A stretch of 64,000 nucleotides of DNA from Flavobacterium sp. 1355. GTDB lineage: Bacteria; Bacteroidota; Bacteroidia; Flavobacteriales; Flavobacteriaceae. Positions within the stretch are counted from its first letter, which is position 1. Each line of letters begins with the position of its first letter. The stretch spans positions 62,001 to 126,000 of the forward strand of contig NZ_JAFICC010000006.1 in the NCBI RefSeq assembly GCF_017833415.1, read 5' to 3'. Below the pieces are notes generated by a model that ran no database searches, was not told where the DNA came from, and saw only the letters and a program-made list of their open reading frames with translations. Below, in pieces: positions 36,611 to 45,894 of this stretch. Both the position numbers and the translations under genes were made by a program.

Positions 36611-36655
36611 GCTCGCAATGTCACTAATTTTCAAAGTGTTTTGCGAGTTTTTTAT
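36611..36655 (+). terminator. Terminator after the SDR gene
   Basis: CTCGCAATGTCACT pairs with AGTGTTTTGCGAG (about 36612-36648) and a T run follows. It lies about 12 bases after the SDR stop. Confidence 0.7.
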
Positions 36656-36695
36656 TTAAATTTAAAAATTAGAAATAAAATAATCAAAAGTCCAA

Positions 36696-37847
36696 ATGAT
36701 CAACAAACGTCTTTTAATCAAAAACTTACTTGCCCATAACGACGAGAGTAGTTTTTATGATAAAAAAAGACAGTTGAATCTACACACCCGGGAGGGAAAA
36801 GGAAAATTCCTGAAACACATTTGTGCATTGTCAAATTCAAATCCGACGAATAATTCGTATATCGTTGTTGGAGTAGAAGATCAGGATAACGAAATTGTTG
36901 GAGATGATTTCTTTGATGATAGCCGGATTCAGAATCTGGTTAATGCCTTCTTAGAAAATCCCCCTAAAATTCAGTACGAAAATGTTCCTTTTCCGAATCT
37001 TCCAAAAGACAAAGTAATCGGATTGGTTACCATAAAACCCAAAAACAAAATATCATATTTCAAAAAAGGCATTCATACTATTCCCGCGAATAGTGTTTTT
37101 GTAAGACGTGGCAGTAACTCTATTCCGGTTGAAGGTGAATTTGAAAAAAATTATCAGAATACCGAAACTGTTATAGGTATTGAAAACAGTTCCCGAAACA
37201 GTATTCAGTATACACTTGACGGCGTTATTGATTTTATGAATTTCCGTCACAAGGATATGTCGCCAAAATACAATGTATTCAAAGAATTATTTGTGATTTG
37301 CTGGGCAGGAGTTCCTAAAAAGTCAAGAGATAAAACCTTTTTGTCCCGTGTTGATATTGAATTAATTAATGAACAAATTAAGCTTTTTTATTCGGCTCAG
37401 GATGTTGTCACTATTACATACGATGATGATAGTTTTATAATAACAGAATATGTTCCGCTTGGATTAAATGATAAGACGAGTTATTATCCTCTTGAGGAGC
37501 AAACGATTCGTTTTTTTGATAATGGTTATTATAAAATTGACCGTAAAATGCTTTTTCAGCCCCCGGAGTTTAATAAAAGAATGTTGTTTCATATTTACAA
37601 TTCAAATATAGCCTTACTCCAAAAACTGCAGAAAGGGTTCGCGCTTACTGAACGCGAAATGACAGATCTGGAAAATCTTCCCTCTACTTTTATGATTTGT
37701 TATCTGAATGGGTTTGATGATGCCAAACAAAAATTAATCGATTCTAAGTTACTTTTGAAGCCTTTTGGGCAAGTATATTTATCATTTAAGGAAGCATTGC
37801 GTATTTTGAGAAAAATGAAATATGATTTTCAGGAAAGTACAAAGTAG
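36696..37847 (+). CDS. AlbA_2 (Schlafen-like) putative DNA-binding domain protein
   Basis: The 383-residue protein begins with an AlbA_2/divergent AAA-4 type domain (about 15-150). ESSFYDKKRQLNL, KGKFLKHICALSNS and YIVVGVEDQDNEIVG are its typical words. The remaining 230 residues have no recognisable domain and no membrane span. AlbA_2 proteins are often transcription regulators, or parts of defence and nucleic-acid systems, but no partner gene is adjacent. It stops 12 bases before the end of the converging DUF3298 gene. The role is unknown. Confidence 0.8.
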   Translation: MINKRLLIKNLLAHNDESSFYDKKRQLNLHTREGKGKFLKHICALSNSNPTNNSYIVVGVEDQDNEIVGDDFFDDSRIQNLVNAFLENPPKIQYENVPFPNLPKDKVIGLVTIKPKNKISYFKKGIHTIPANSVFVRRGSNSIPVEGEFEKNYQNTETVIGIENSSRNSIQYTLDGVIDFMNFRHKDMSPKYNVFKELFVICWAGVPKKSRDKTFLSRVDIELINEQIKLFYSAQDVVTITYDDDSFIITEYVPLGLNDKTSYYPLEEQTIRFFDNGYYKIDRKMLFQPPEFNKRMLFHIYNSNIALLQKLQKGFALTEREMTDLENLPSTFMICYLNGFDDAKQKLIDSKLLLKPFGQVYLSFKEALRILRKMKYDFQESTK

Positions 37848-37859
37848 AAGAGCAAAAGG

Positions 37860-38603
37860 TTACTGATACAATAAATATTGACTGATTTTATCATAAGGAA
37901 ATAAAATTTCTTTTGCGCCGTCAGCGTATGAAGCAGCTTCGTATGCGTTGTAATATAAAAGCAGCCCTTCATCTGTATAAAAAATATTTTGAGGCAATTG
38001 AAATTTATCATTTTCAAACATTAATCCGGTGGCATTTATGTTTGCTTTTTCAGGAATATTATATTTTGCCCTGAATTCTCTTTCGGCGAAAGCCTTAAAA
38101 TCTTTTGGATTCTTAAAGATCTGATCATTAAAAATTATTTTCCCCGTTTTCGGGTTAAATAACAAAGAACGGAAACCCTGATAACCGTGAGCACCTCCGG
38201 TAAAGGTGTAATGGTCTATTTTTATATTTAAAATCTGATCCGATTGAAATTCTACATTTCCGGTAATTTTGGCTTCCCACCCAAAAGTTTCACCCGGAAA
38301 ATTTGTATGCATTTCTTCATATGAAGCAATAAATGATGACACCAGCACATTGTAATCAGTTGATTTTAACGGTTTCTCTCCAAAATAAACAATGTCTTTT
38401 ACCACAGAAAAGATTTTTTTATTGATGCTGTCAGCTATAAGCCCTTTTTGTTTTGCTATAGGGATGTCAATAGAAATTTCAGGACAATCTTTATCACAGC
38501 CTAAAGAGGTTTTTTTATTAAATGTTTCATTCTCAAACGAAAGCTCTTTGTTGCAGCTTACAAATGCTAAAAATAAAGAGAATAAAAATATATATAGTTT
38601 CAT
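37860..38603 (-). CDS. DUF3298/DUF4163 lipoprotein
   Basis: The 247-residue protein has a lipobox FVSC with C17, a DUF4163-like N-terminal part and DUF3298 with the typical FTGGAHGYQG and NPKTGKIIFNDQIF. This two-domain layout occurs in RsiV-type anti-sigma factors and in exported proteins of unknown role. Here there is no membrane anchor other than the lipid. I chose ATG 38603 because the lipoprotein signal begins there; the longer upstream frame would run into metB. It is divergent from metB. Confidence 0.86.
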   Translation of the reverse strand: MKLYIFLFSLFLAFVSCNKELSFENETFNKKTSLGCDKDCPEISIDIPIAKQKGLIADSINKKIFSVVKDIVYFGEKPLKSTDYNVLVSSFIASYEEMHTNFPGETFGWEAKITGNVEFQSDQILNIKIDHYTFTGGAHGYQGFRSLLFNPKTGKIIFNDQIFKNPKDFKAFAEREFRAKYNIPEKANINATGLMFENDKFQLPQNIFYTDEGLLLYYNAYEAASYADGAKEILFPYDKISQYLLYQ

Positions 38604-38664
38604 GTCTGAAGTGTTAATTATATTAAAATGTGAGGTATAAGGGCAGGAAAAATAAATTAAACGG

Positions 38665-38672
38665 TAAATTTG
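38665..38672 (+). promoter_or_regulatory. Candidate -7 box of the metB-like gene
   Basis: TAAATTTG matches the TAnnTTTG consensus 37 bases before the ATG at 38709. I see no good -33 TTTG. Confidence 0.4.
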
Positions 38673-38708
38673 TAATCTAAAATTACGATTTTTAAAATAT
38701 AAAACAAT

Positions 38709-39851
38709 ATGAAATTCGATACAAAAGTAATACATGGCGGTCAGCATCATGATCCAAGTACAGGAGCAGTGATGCCTCCGGTATATCAAACTTCAACTTA
38801 TGTTCAGACAAGCCCAGGGCAGCCTTTGGGTGATTATGAATATAGCCGTGCATCAAATCCTACGCGTACAGCTTTAGAAAATGCTTTGGCTAGTATTGAA
38901 AACGGTACTCGCGGACTGGCTTTTTCTTCTGGTTTGGCAGCAACAGATTGTATCTTGAGATCTTTTAAAGCCGGAGATGAAGTAATTGCAATGGATGATT
39001 TATACGGAGGAACATATAGAATGTTTTCAAGAGTTTATAAAGATTCAGGGATTAAATTTCATTTTGTTGATATGACCGATATCGCCAAATTGAAATCATT
39101 AATTAATGAAAATACAAAATTAATCTGGGTTGAAACTCCAACCAACCCGTTAATGAAACTTGCCGATATACAGGAAATTGCAAAAATTACTAAAGAGCAT
39201 AAAATTTGGCTTGCTGTAGATAATACTTTTGCAACGCCTTATTTGCAAAAACCTTTGGACTTGGGCGCAGATATTGTCATGCATTCTGCCACAAAATATT
39301 TAGGAGGACATTCTGATGTTATTGCAGGCGCCTTAATTGTAAAAGATGAAGCTTTGGGAGAACAATTGCATTTTCAGCAATTTGCAACAGGAGCAACACT
39401 TGGGCCAATGGATAGTTTTTTGGTTTTGAGAGGAATTAAAACACTTTCGTTGAGAGTTCAGAGACATTGTGAAAATGGGGAAAAAGTGGTTGATTTTTTA
39501 CTGAATCACCCCAAAATAAAAACAGTTTATTATCCTGGATTGCCAAATCATCCTTTTCATGAAATTGCTAAGAAACAAATGAAATCTTTTGGAGGAATGG
39601 TATCTTTTACTTTTGTTTCAGGGAAAAAAGAAGATTCAATTGCTTTTTTAGAAAAACTAAAAGTTTTTACTTTGGCAGAATCTTTGGGAGGAGTAGAGTC
39701 TCTTGCAAATCATCCTGCTTTGATGACACACGCCTCTATTCCTGCAGATAAAAGAGCCGAAGTTGGTATTACCGATGACTTAGTCCGATTGAGTGTAGGT
39801 ATTGAAGATGCTGAAGATTTAATAGCCGACTTAGAACAGGCATTAGCATAA
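38709..39851 (+). CDS. Cystathionine gamma-synthase/lyase family PLP enzyme
   Basis: The 380-residue protein is a Cys/Met metabolism PLP enzyme. It shows YEYSRASNPTR (phosphate-binding Tyr/Arg region), AFSSGLAATD, and the PLP lysine K196 in SATKYLGGHSD. EVGITDDLVRLSVGIED closes the domain. It could act as cystathionine gamma-synthase (MetB) or gamma-lyase; sequence alone does not decide, and no other methionine gene is adjacent. It is a single gene with its own promoter and a terminator. Confidence 0.9.
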   Translation: MKFDTKVIHGGQHHDPSTGAVMPPVYQTSTYVQTSPGQPLGDYEYSRASNPTRTALENALASIENGTRGLAFSSGLAATDCILRSFKAGDEVIAMDDLYGGTYRMFSRVYKDSGIKFHFVDMTDIAKLKSLINENTKLIWVETPTNPLMKLADIQEIAKITKEHKIWLAVDNTFATPYLQKPLDLGADIVMHSATKYLGGHSDVIAGALIVKDEALGEQLHFQQFATGATLGPMDSFLVLRGIKTLSLRVQRHCENGEKVVDFLLNHPKIKTVYYPGLPNHPFHEIAKKQMKSFGGMVSFTFVSGKKEDSIAFLEKLKVFTLAESLGGVESLANHPALMTHASIPADKRAEVGITDDLVRLSVGIEDAEDLIADLEQALA

Positions 39852-39868
39852 AATCAAATCCCAGAATA

Positions 39869-39919
39869 AAAAAAATCCCAAATTCCAATCTTAATCATTT
39901 TGGAATTCGGGATTTTTTA
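39869..39919. terminator. Bidirectional terminator carrying the AAATTCCAA repeat
   Basis: AAAAATCCCAAATTCCA (39871-39887) pairs with TGGAATTCGGGATTTTTT (39901-39918), one mismatch, 13-base loop. A and T runs flank it. It lies between the converging metB-like and barrel genes and shares its core word with the repeats at 28904 and 56667. Confidence 0.75.
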
Positions 39920-39932
39920 TTTTAATATCTTT

Positions 39933-40724
39933 TTAAAATTCTAAATACATAATGTATCCTAAGTTGAACCAAACTTGTGAATCGTTTGATTTATTTTCTT
40001 TGTAAATCTTTTTGTTTGGATTTAAACCATCAACCCAGTCAGAATTAAATCCCTGATAACGAATATCAAACATTAAATCGCTCATTTCGGTTAGTTTGTA
40101 GTGAACTCCAACACCTGTAACTACAGATAATACAACTCCGTTTTCGTTTGAGAAGCCGTGTGCACGACCGTCAGATGGAGTAAGGTATTTTGGAAAAGTT
40201 GTTTCCGTAAGCCCTAATGGTCCTAATTGTGATTCTGCTTTTGTTGAGTAATAACTTGCTTGAAATCCTAAGCTTACATAAGGACTAAAACTACCAACAG
40301 AGTTTTCAAAATCGTGAATTTTGATAAAAGAAAATTCTAATTGAGATCCGAAGTTTACTAAAGTCGTTTTTCCGTTCATTGCCCTTAGGTGTCGGACAAC
40401 TCCTTTTTGTTTTTCTCTGTCAACCCATTCCCCAAAATGATGCAAATTGATTTTGTTGAATGACAGTTCTGATCTAACTTTAAAGTGTTCTGTAAAGAAA
40501 CTTTCTCTGTTATTATTGGCAGAAAAGTTAATAAAGTGAACTAGTCCTACACCGAAACCTGTGTTTTTGACATTGTTGTTCATGTCGTGGCGTTCACCAT
40601 AATCAGACTGAAAAGATACGGGACCGAATATTATTCCTACTTCGTGTGCTAAGTCTGATTGGGCAGACATTGTTGTAGCGAATCCTAAAAAGGCGAATAA
40701 TGTGAGTGCTATAGGTTTAAACAT
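39933..40724 (-). CDS. Outer-membrane beta-barrel protein, THC0290_0291-like
   Basis: The 263-residue protein has a signal peptide ending TMSAQ, then alternating beta-strand sequence with Tyr/Phe ends (GIIFGPVSFQSDYGER, YVSLGFQASYY, MFDIRYQGF) and ends WFNLGYIMYLEF, a typical barrel terminus. It resembles the flavobacterial THC0290_0291 family, whose role is unknown. It is divergent from gdhA across a 323-base gap. Confidence 0.82.
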   Translation of the reverse strand: MFKPIALTLFAFLGFATTMSAQSDLAHEVGIIFGPVSFQSDYGERHDMNNNVKNTGFGVGLVHFINFSANNNRESFFTEHFKVRSELSFNKINLHHFGEWVDREKQKGVVRHLRAMNGKTTLVNFGSQLEFSFIKIHDFENSVGSFSPYVSLGFQASYYSTKAESQLGPLGLTETTFPKYLTPSDGRAHGFSNENGVVLSVVTGVGVHYKLTEMSDLMFDIRYQGFNSDWVDGLNPNKKIYKENKSNDSQVWFNLGYIMYLEF

Positions 40725-41047
40725 GAGTTTGGGCTTTCAAATCTTGGCAAATATATAAAAAACATATACGATTCAAAATTTAAAATTAAGCTATTAGAAA
40801 ATAAGTATCAAAATACTTAATTTGTTAACTTTAATTCGGTTGTTTATATGTTATATCAGAAGTGTAAAATACTATTTTTCCGATTGTTTGAAAAATATAC
40901 AAATCGGTCAGGAAAACGAAAAAAAATAACATTCGATTATCATTTTACTATATCTTTGTGTGTCAAAACGAAAACGTTTTCTTAAACGTGTTTTCTGAGT
41001 TAAGGGAGTGAAAATAAAATAATTTACTAGAATAATTTATTTAAAAA
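40725..41047. other. Divergent regulatory region, barrel gene / gdhA
   Basis: The gap holds the promoters for both genes. On the plus side I see TATCTTTG (40951-40958) and the palindrome GAAAACGTTTTC (40970-40981). CCGATTGT and ACAAATCGG around 40880-40910 form a partial inverted repeat. I see no gene or RNA element in the rest. Confidence 0.6.
40951..40981 (+). promoter_or_regulatory. Candidate gdhA promoter with a 12-bp palindrome
   Basis: TATCTTTG (40951-40958) fits the -7 consensus. A perfect palindrome GAAAACGTTTTC (40970-40981) lies 12 bases further on, at or just after the expected transcription start, where a repressor could block initiation. The 5' leader would then be about 80 bases. 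Confidence 0.45.
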
Positions 41048-42391
41048 ATGGAACAAAAAATAAATGAATTTATGGCTCTTGTTGAGTCAAAAAATCCAAA
41101 CGAGCCAGAATTTCTTCAAGCCGTTAGAGAATTTGCAGAAACGGTAATTCCATTTATTGCAGAAAGAAAAAAGTATGATGGAAAAAACTTACTTCTTAGA
41201 ATTGCTGAGCCAGAGCGTTCAATAATTTTTAGAGTTCCATGGGTAGATGATAAAGGAGAAATAATTGTAAACAGAGGTTTTAGAATTCAAATGAACTCTG
41301 CGATAGGACCTTACAAAGGCGGAATTAGATTTCACCACACAGTAAATTTATCTGTATTGAAATTTTTGGCTTTTGAGCAGGTTTTTAAAAATAGTCTTAC
41401 AACACTTCCTATGGGAGGTGGAAAAGGAGGTTCTGATTTTGACCCGGAAGGAAAATCTGATGGCGAAATAATGCGTTTCTGCCAGTCGTTCATGACAGAA
41501 TTATGCCGTCATATCGGACCGGACTTAGACGTTCCTGCCGGAGATATTGGTGTGGGTGCCAGAGAGATTGGTTATTTATTCGGTCAGTACAAAAGAATCA
41601 GAAATGAATTTACAGGAGTTTTAACCGGTAAAGGTTTGGCTTATGGAGGTTCATTAATTCGTCCTGAAGCTACAGGATACGGAGTAGTATATTTTACAGA
41701 TCAAATGCTGCGCACAATCGGGCATGAGATTAAAGGTAAAAGAGTTGCGATTTCCGGTTTTGGAAATGTTGCCTGGGGAGTTGCTTTAAAAATCAATGAA
41801 CTTGGTGGTAAATTAGTTACTATTTCAGGACCTGATGGGTATATTTATGATGAAGAAGGAATTTCTGGCGAAAAAATCGATTATATGGTCGAAATGAGAG
41901 CAACCGGAGACAACAGAGCAGAAAGATATTTAGAGAAATACCCAAATGCTGTTTTTCATAAAGGAAAAAGCCCTTGGGAAGTAAAAGTTGATATTGCTAT
42001 TCCTTGTGCTACTCAAAATGAGTTGAACGGAGAAGATGCTAAAAAACTAATTGATAATGGAGTATTATGTGTAACCGAAGCTGCAAATATGCCTTCTACA
42101 TTAGACGCCATTAAACTTTTCTTAGATAATAAAGTATTGTTTGCTCCCGGAAAAGCGGCAAACGCCGGAGGGGTTGCAGCATCAGGATTAGAAATGACCC
42201 AAAACTCAATTCGTCTTAACTGGACAAGTGAAGAAGTGGATTTGAGATTAAAAGATATTATGGTTGGAATCCATAACCAATGTAAAAAATACGGTGCAGA
42301 TGAAGATGGATATGTAAACTACGTTAAAGGAGCTAATATAGCCGGATTCGTTAAAGTTGCAGACGCTATGCTTGCTCAGGGTGTAGTATAA
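41048..42391 (+). CDS. gdhA: Glutamate dehydrogenase (NADP-type)
   Basis: The enzyme aminates 2-oxoglutarate with ammonium, linking carbon and nitrogen metabolism. The 447-residue hexameric-type protein has LPMGGGKGGSDFDP (catalytic Lys region), DVPAGDIGVG, and the dinucleotide fold GFGNVAWG. Length and these motifs match the E. coli-type GdhA. It is a single gene with its own terminator. Confidence 0.96.
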   Translation: MEQKINEFMALVESKNPNEPEFLQAVREFAETVIPFIAERKKYDGKNLLLRIAEPERSIIFRVPWVDDKGEIIVNRGFRIQMNSAIGPYKGGIRFHHTVNLSVLKFLAFEQVFKNSLTTLPMGGGKGGSDFDPEGKSDGEIMRFCQSFMTELCRHIGPDLDVPAGDIGVGAREIGYLFGQYKRIRNEFTGVLTGKGLAYGGSLIRPEATGYGVVYFTDQMLRTIGHEIKGKRVAISGFGNVAWGVALKINELGGKLVTISGPDGYIYDEEGISGEKIDYMVEMRATGDNRAERYLEKYPNAVFHKGKSPWEVKVDIAIPCATQNELNGEDAKKLIDNGVLCVTEAANMPSTLDAIKLFLDNKVLFAPGKAANAGGVAASGLEMTQNSIRLNWTSEEVDLRLKDIMVGIHNQCKKYGADEDGYVNYVKGANIAGFVKVADAMLAQGVV

Positions 42392-42408
42392 TCTTTTTGC
42401 AAAACAAT

Positions 42409-42448
42409 AAAAAGAGCCTTCATTCATCTTGAATAGAAGGCTTTTTTA
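42409..42448 (+). terminator. Terminator of gdhA
   Basis: AGCCTTC (42415-42421) pairs with GAAGGCT (42436-42442), followed by a T run. It lies 24 bases after the gdhA stop. Confidence 0.75.
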
Positions 42449-42544
42449 TTCTTGTACATTAAGGAGGAGAAGAGAATTTTGTGTATTCAGGTCAGAATTT
42501 TATCGAATTATTTCAGAAGAAAATTCAAATACTGGCGTTTGTAG

Positions 42545-42552
42545 TATATTTG
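42545..42552 (+). promoter_or_regulatory. Candidate -7 box of porZ
   Basis: TATATTTG matches TAnnTTTG 21 bases before the porZ ATG at 42573. The -33 element is not clear. Confidence 0.4.
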
Positions 42553-42572
42553 TCTATCTGAACATATTTATA

Positions 42573-44843
42573 ATGAAGAAAAGGGTTTTCTATATTTTGT
42601 TTTTATTACTGACGCAATTCAGTTTTGCTCAGAATGGATTGTCCTGGCAGGGATATTTTTCTTTTAACGAAATAAAAGACATTTCAGAAAGTCCTACAAC
42701 TGTTTTTGCCGCTTCAGAAAATGCATTGTTTTCTAAAAATACCGCTACCAATCTCTTAAAAACAACGACAACTATCGAGGGGCTTTCGGGACAGACCATT
42801 TCTGCCATCTATCACAGTGAAACTGCCAAAAAAACCTTAGTCGGTTATGAGAATGGTTTATTGATAGTTATTAATGAAAGTGATGGAAGTTTGGTAAAAA
42901 AAGTAGATATCATCAATAAACAGTTAGCTCCAAATCTCAAAAAAATTAATCATTTTATGGAGTATAATGATTTGGTTTATGTTTCCTGTGATTTTGGAAT
43001 TGTACAATTTAATCTAAAAACATCACAATTTGGCGATACTTATTTTATAGGAGATAATGGTGCAGAAATCAGTGTAAAACAAACCGCATTTTTTAACGGA
43101 TTTATTTACGCCGCCACTTCAAACGGAATCAGAAGAGCAGACATTACCAATGCTAATTTAATAGATTTCAACCAATGGATTCAGGTAAATTCCGGGGATT
43201 GGTCAAGTGTAGAAACGCTCGATACAGAATTAATAGCCATAAACTCATCCGGTTATATTCATCGATATAATTCAAATACATTTATTGGCCTTTTGCAGCT
43301 TCCGCAGCCTTCAACAGATATGCGGGCAAGAAATCATAGCCTATTGGTGACCACTCCAAATACGATTTTCATCTATACCAATCAGATGGTTCTAAGCCGC
43401 CAAATTAGTAATACCCAGGTTCTCAATGATCAATTGAGTTTTACAAGCACAACAGCAATTGGTGATTTAATTTTTATTGGTACAAAAGAAAATGGAATGT
43501 TTTCTTCAAGCCTTGCCTCAGTTTCTACATTTAAGAATAGCACGCCAAGCGGACCTATCCGAAATAGTGTCTTTGCACTTCAGGCCACAACAAATTCGCT
43601 TTGGACAGTTTTTGGAGATTATTCAGGAGTATACAATCCCTATCCAAAAGATAGTTACGGGATAAGTAAATTTAGTCAGTCACAATGGACAAATATTCCT
43701 TATGAAGAAGTTTTGGGAGCAAAATCTTTAGTACGTATTGCTGTGGATCCCAACAATGAAAATAAAGTTTATATAGGTTCTTATGATGCAGGTTTGCTAA
43801 AAGTAGAAAATAATGTTCCGACGTATCTGTATGGTACAGAAAATAGCCAGTTAGATGCTGTTCCAAATACAAGCGATGTCTGGGTAAACGGAACTGTATT
43901 TGACAATGCCGGAAATTTATGGATGAATAATAGTTTGGTAGATAACGGTCTAAAAGTGCTTAAGCCAAATGGCGACTGGGTTGTTTATCCGACAAAACCA
44001 ATAATAAGCAATGTAGCAAGTTGTCCTTTTGGCAGAATGTCTATTGATAAAAACGGAACAAAATGGATGGCAACCTTTAACAACGGTATCGTAGGCTTTA
44101 ATGAAAAAGGAAATCTTTTAAAAAAAATCACATTGGGTACAGATACCGGTAATCTTCCCTCTATAGATGCACGTGTAGCAACACCGGACAATAATAATCA
44201 GCTTTGGATAGGAACTACAAAAGGATTAAGGATTTTATCTAATGTGAATACTTTCTTAACAGATGGCCAACTGACCACAAAATCAATTATTATCCTTGAA
44301 GATGGCCTGGCCCAGGAATTATTATATGAACAATTTATCACAGACATTGTTGTAGACGGAGCAAATAACAAATGGATTGCAACAGCAGATTCGGGTGTGT
44401 TTTTAGTTTCTCCGGATGGACAGGAAACCAAATATCATTTTACAATAAACAATTCGCCACTGCCAAGTAATACTATAAACGATATTGATATCAATAGCGC
44501 AACAGGAGAAGTTTTTATCGCGACAGACAAAGGATTGATTTCATTTAAAGGAACATCTACTGCGGCAAATGATGATTTAAATAATGTATATGTATATCCA
44601 AATCCGGTACGTCCCAATTATGGCGGAACTGTAAAAGTTGCAGGTTTAATCGATAAGGCTAATATAAAAATTACAGACATAGAAGGAAACCTTGTGTATG
44701 AAACGACTTCGCAAGGCGGAACAATAGAATGGGATACAACAGCTTTTGGGAGATATAAAGTAGCATCAGGAGTTTACATGATTTTTATTTCGGCTCAGGA
44801 TGGAGGCGAAACAAAAGTTAAAAAAGTAATGATTATTAGGTAA
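42573..44843 (+). CDS. porZ: Type IX secretion system protein PorZ
   Basis: The 756-residue protein has a signal peptide (ending FSFAQ), two beta-propeller regions of the two-component-regulator type (e.g. LWIGTTKGLRIL, KWIATADSGVFLV), and a C-terminal type-A sorting-like domain (about 670-756; VYVYPNPVRPNYGG, ending VKKVMIIR). PorZ is part of the T9SS attachment complex at the outer membrane and binds the anionic LPS used to anchor cargo in Porphyromonas. The frame extends upstream to 42429, but ATG 42573 begins the signal peptide. The next genes follow with almost no gap. Confidence 0.9.
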   Translation: MKKRVFYILFLLLTQFSFAQNGLSWQGYFSFNEIKDISESPTTVFAASENALFSKNTATNLLKTTTTIEGLSGQTISAIYHSETAKKTLVGYENGLLIVINESDGSLVKKVDIINKQLAPNLKKINHFMEYNDLVYVSCDFGIVQFNLKTSQFGDTYFIGDNGAEISVKQTAFFNGFIYAATSNGIRRADITNANLIDFNQWIQVNSGDWSSVETLDTELIAINSSGYIHRYNSNTFIGLLQLPQPSTDMRARNHSLLVTTPNTIFIYTNQMVLSRQISNTQVLNDQLSFTSTTAIGDLIFIGTKENGMFSSSLASVSTFKNSTPSGPIRNSVFALQATTNSLWTVFGDYSGVYNPYPKDSYGISKFSQSQWTNIPYEEVLGAKSLVRIAVDPNNENKVYIGSYDAGLLKVENNVPTYLYGTENSQLDAVPNTSDVWVNGTVFDNAGNLWMNNSLVDNGLKVLKPNGDWVVYPTKPIISNVASCPFGRMSIDKNGTKWMATFNNGIVGFNEKGNLLKKITLGTDTGNLPSIDARVATPDNNNQLWIGTTKGLRILSNVNTFLTDGQLTTKSIIILEDGLAQELLYEQFITDIVVDGANNKWIATADSGVFLVSPDGQETKYHFTINNSPLPSNTINDIDINSATGEVFIATDKGLISFKGTSTAANDDLNNVYVYPNPVRPNYGGTVKVAGLIDKANIKITDIEGNLVYETTSQGGTIEWDTTAFGRYKVASGVYMIFISAQDGGETKVKKVMIIR

Positions 44844-44865
44844 TGTGACACTTGTCAGTTCGACT

Positions 44866-45894
44866 ATGAATAATAAAAATTGTTTTGACTTTTTAAGGTT
44901 CTTTTTTGCTGCAAATATTCTGTTGGCACATATTAGTGAACTTTCCCAAAACAAAAGCCTTTATTTTTTGTCTAATTTCTCTAATGCAATTATAGGCATC
45001 AAGGGTTTTTTTATTATTAGTGGTTTTCTGGTTGCAAAGAGTTATGCCAATACTTCTTCTCTAAAAACATATTTTATTAAAAGAGCCAAAAGAATTTTGC
45101 CAGCGTATGTAGTTGTTATTCTGCTGTCGGTTTTTGTTTTTGCTTATTTTAGTACTTACAGCTTTTCAGAATATTTTTCAGCATCAGCTACATACAAATA
45201 TTTAGGCTGGAATTTAATTTTTATGAATTTTATGCAGCCCTGCTTGCCGGGCCTGTTTGAAAATAATCTGATTTGTGCCGTAAACGGAGCCTTATGGACT
45301 TTAAAAATTGAAGAAGGTTTTTATCTTATTTTGCCGTTGATATTTTATGTTATCAGAAAAACAAAAAAAATATCTTTGGTTCTTATCAGTCTTTATGTTT
45401 TGTCGTTATTATATTGGTTTGTAATGGATTATTTTAACAAACCTGTTTTGGCTAAGCAGCTTCCGGGATACCTTTCGTATTTTGTAACCGGAATTTTTCT
45501 CTTTTTGAATTTTGAGTTTATAATGCTGCATAAAATCAAGCTTTTCTTTTTATCTATTTTGTTTTTAGGGGCATATTATCTTTCAGTTCCTTATGCAAAC
45601 TTATTTTATCCGGCAGCTTTTGGAACAATTGTGATCATCTTTGCGTATAATTTTAGATGGTTTAATAATTTCGGCAAGTATGGAGATTTTACTTATGGCC
45701 TTTATATTTACCATTTTCCGGTTATTCAGCTTTTCAGGCAATATAACTTATTCGAAAAATATAATCCTTTTATTATGGGTGCAGCTGTGATTTTGGTTTC
45801 GCTGCTTTTTGCAGTTTTATCGTGGTTTATAGTTGAAAAACGTTTTCTGGACAGATTTAAAGAAAATAAAGCAATACAAATTCCGGCTGTATGA
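44866..45894 (+). CDS. Acyltransferase 3 family membrane protein
   Basis: The 342-residue protein has about ten membrane helices. The AT3 family words are visible: FDFLRFFFAANILLAH at the N-terminus (catalytic histidine region) and GFFIISGFLVAKSY. LWTLKIEEGFYLILP is also typical. Such enzymes O-acylate surface glycans. I chose ATG 44866, since the only longer start is a GTG at 44845. It lies 22 bases after porZ and overlaps recO by 4 bases (ATGA), so it is in the same operon. A link to LPS modification by the PorZ neighbour is inference. Confidence 0.88.
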   Translation: MNNKNCFDFLRFFFAANILLAHISELSQNKSLYFLSNFSNAIIGIKGFFIISGFLVAKSYANTSSLKTYFIKRAKRILPAYVVVILLSVFVFAYFSTYSFSEYFSASATYKYLGWNLIFMNFMQPCLPGLFENNLICAVNGALWTLKIEEGFYLILPLIFYVIRKTKKISLVLISLYVLSLLYWFVMDYFNKPVLAKQLPGYLSYFVTGIFLFLNFEFIMLHKIKLFFLSILFLGAYYLSVPYANLFYPAAFGTIVIIFAYNFRWFNNFGKYGDFTYGLYIYHFPVIQLFRQYNLFEKYNPFIMGAAVILVSLLFAVLSWFIVEKRFLDRFKENKAIQIPAV

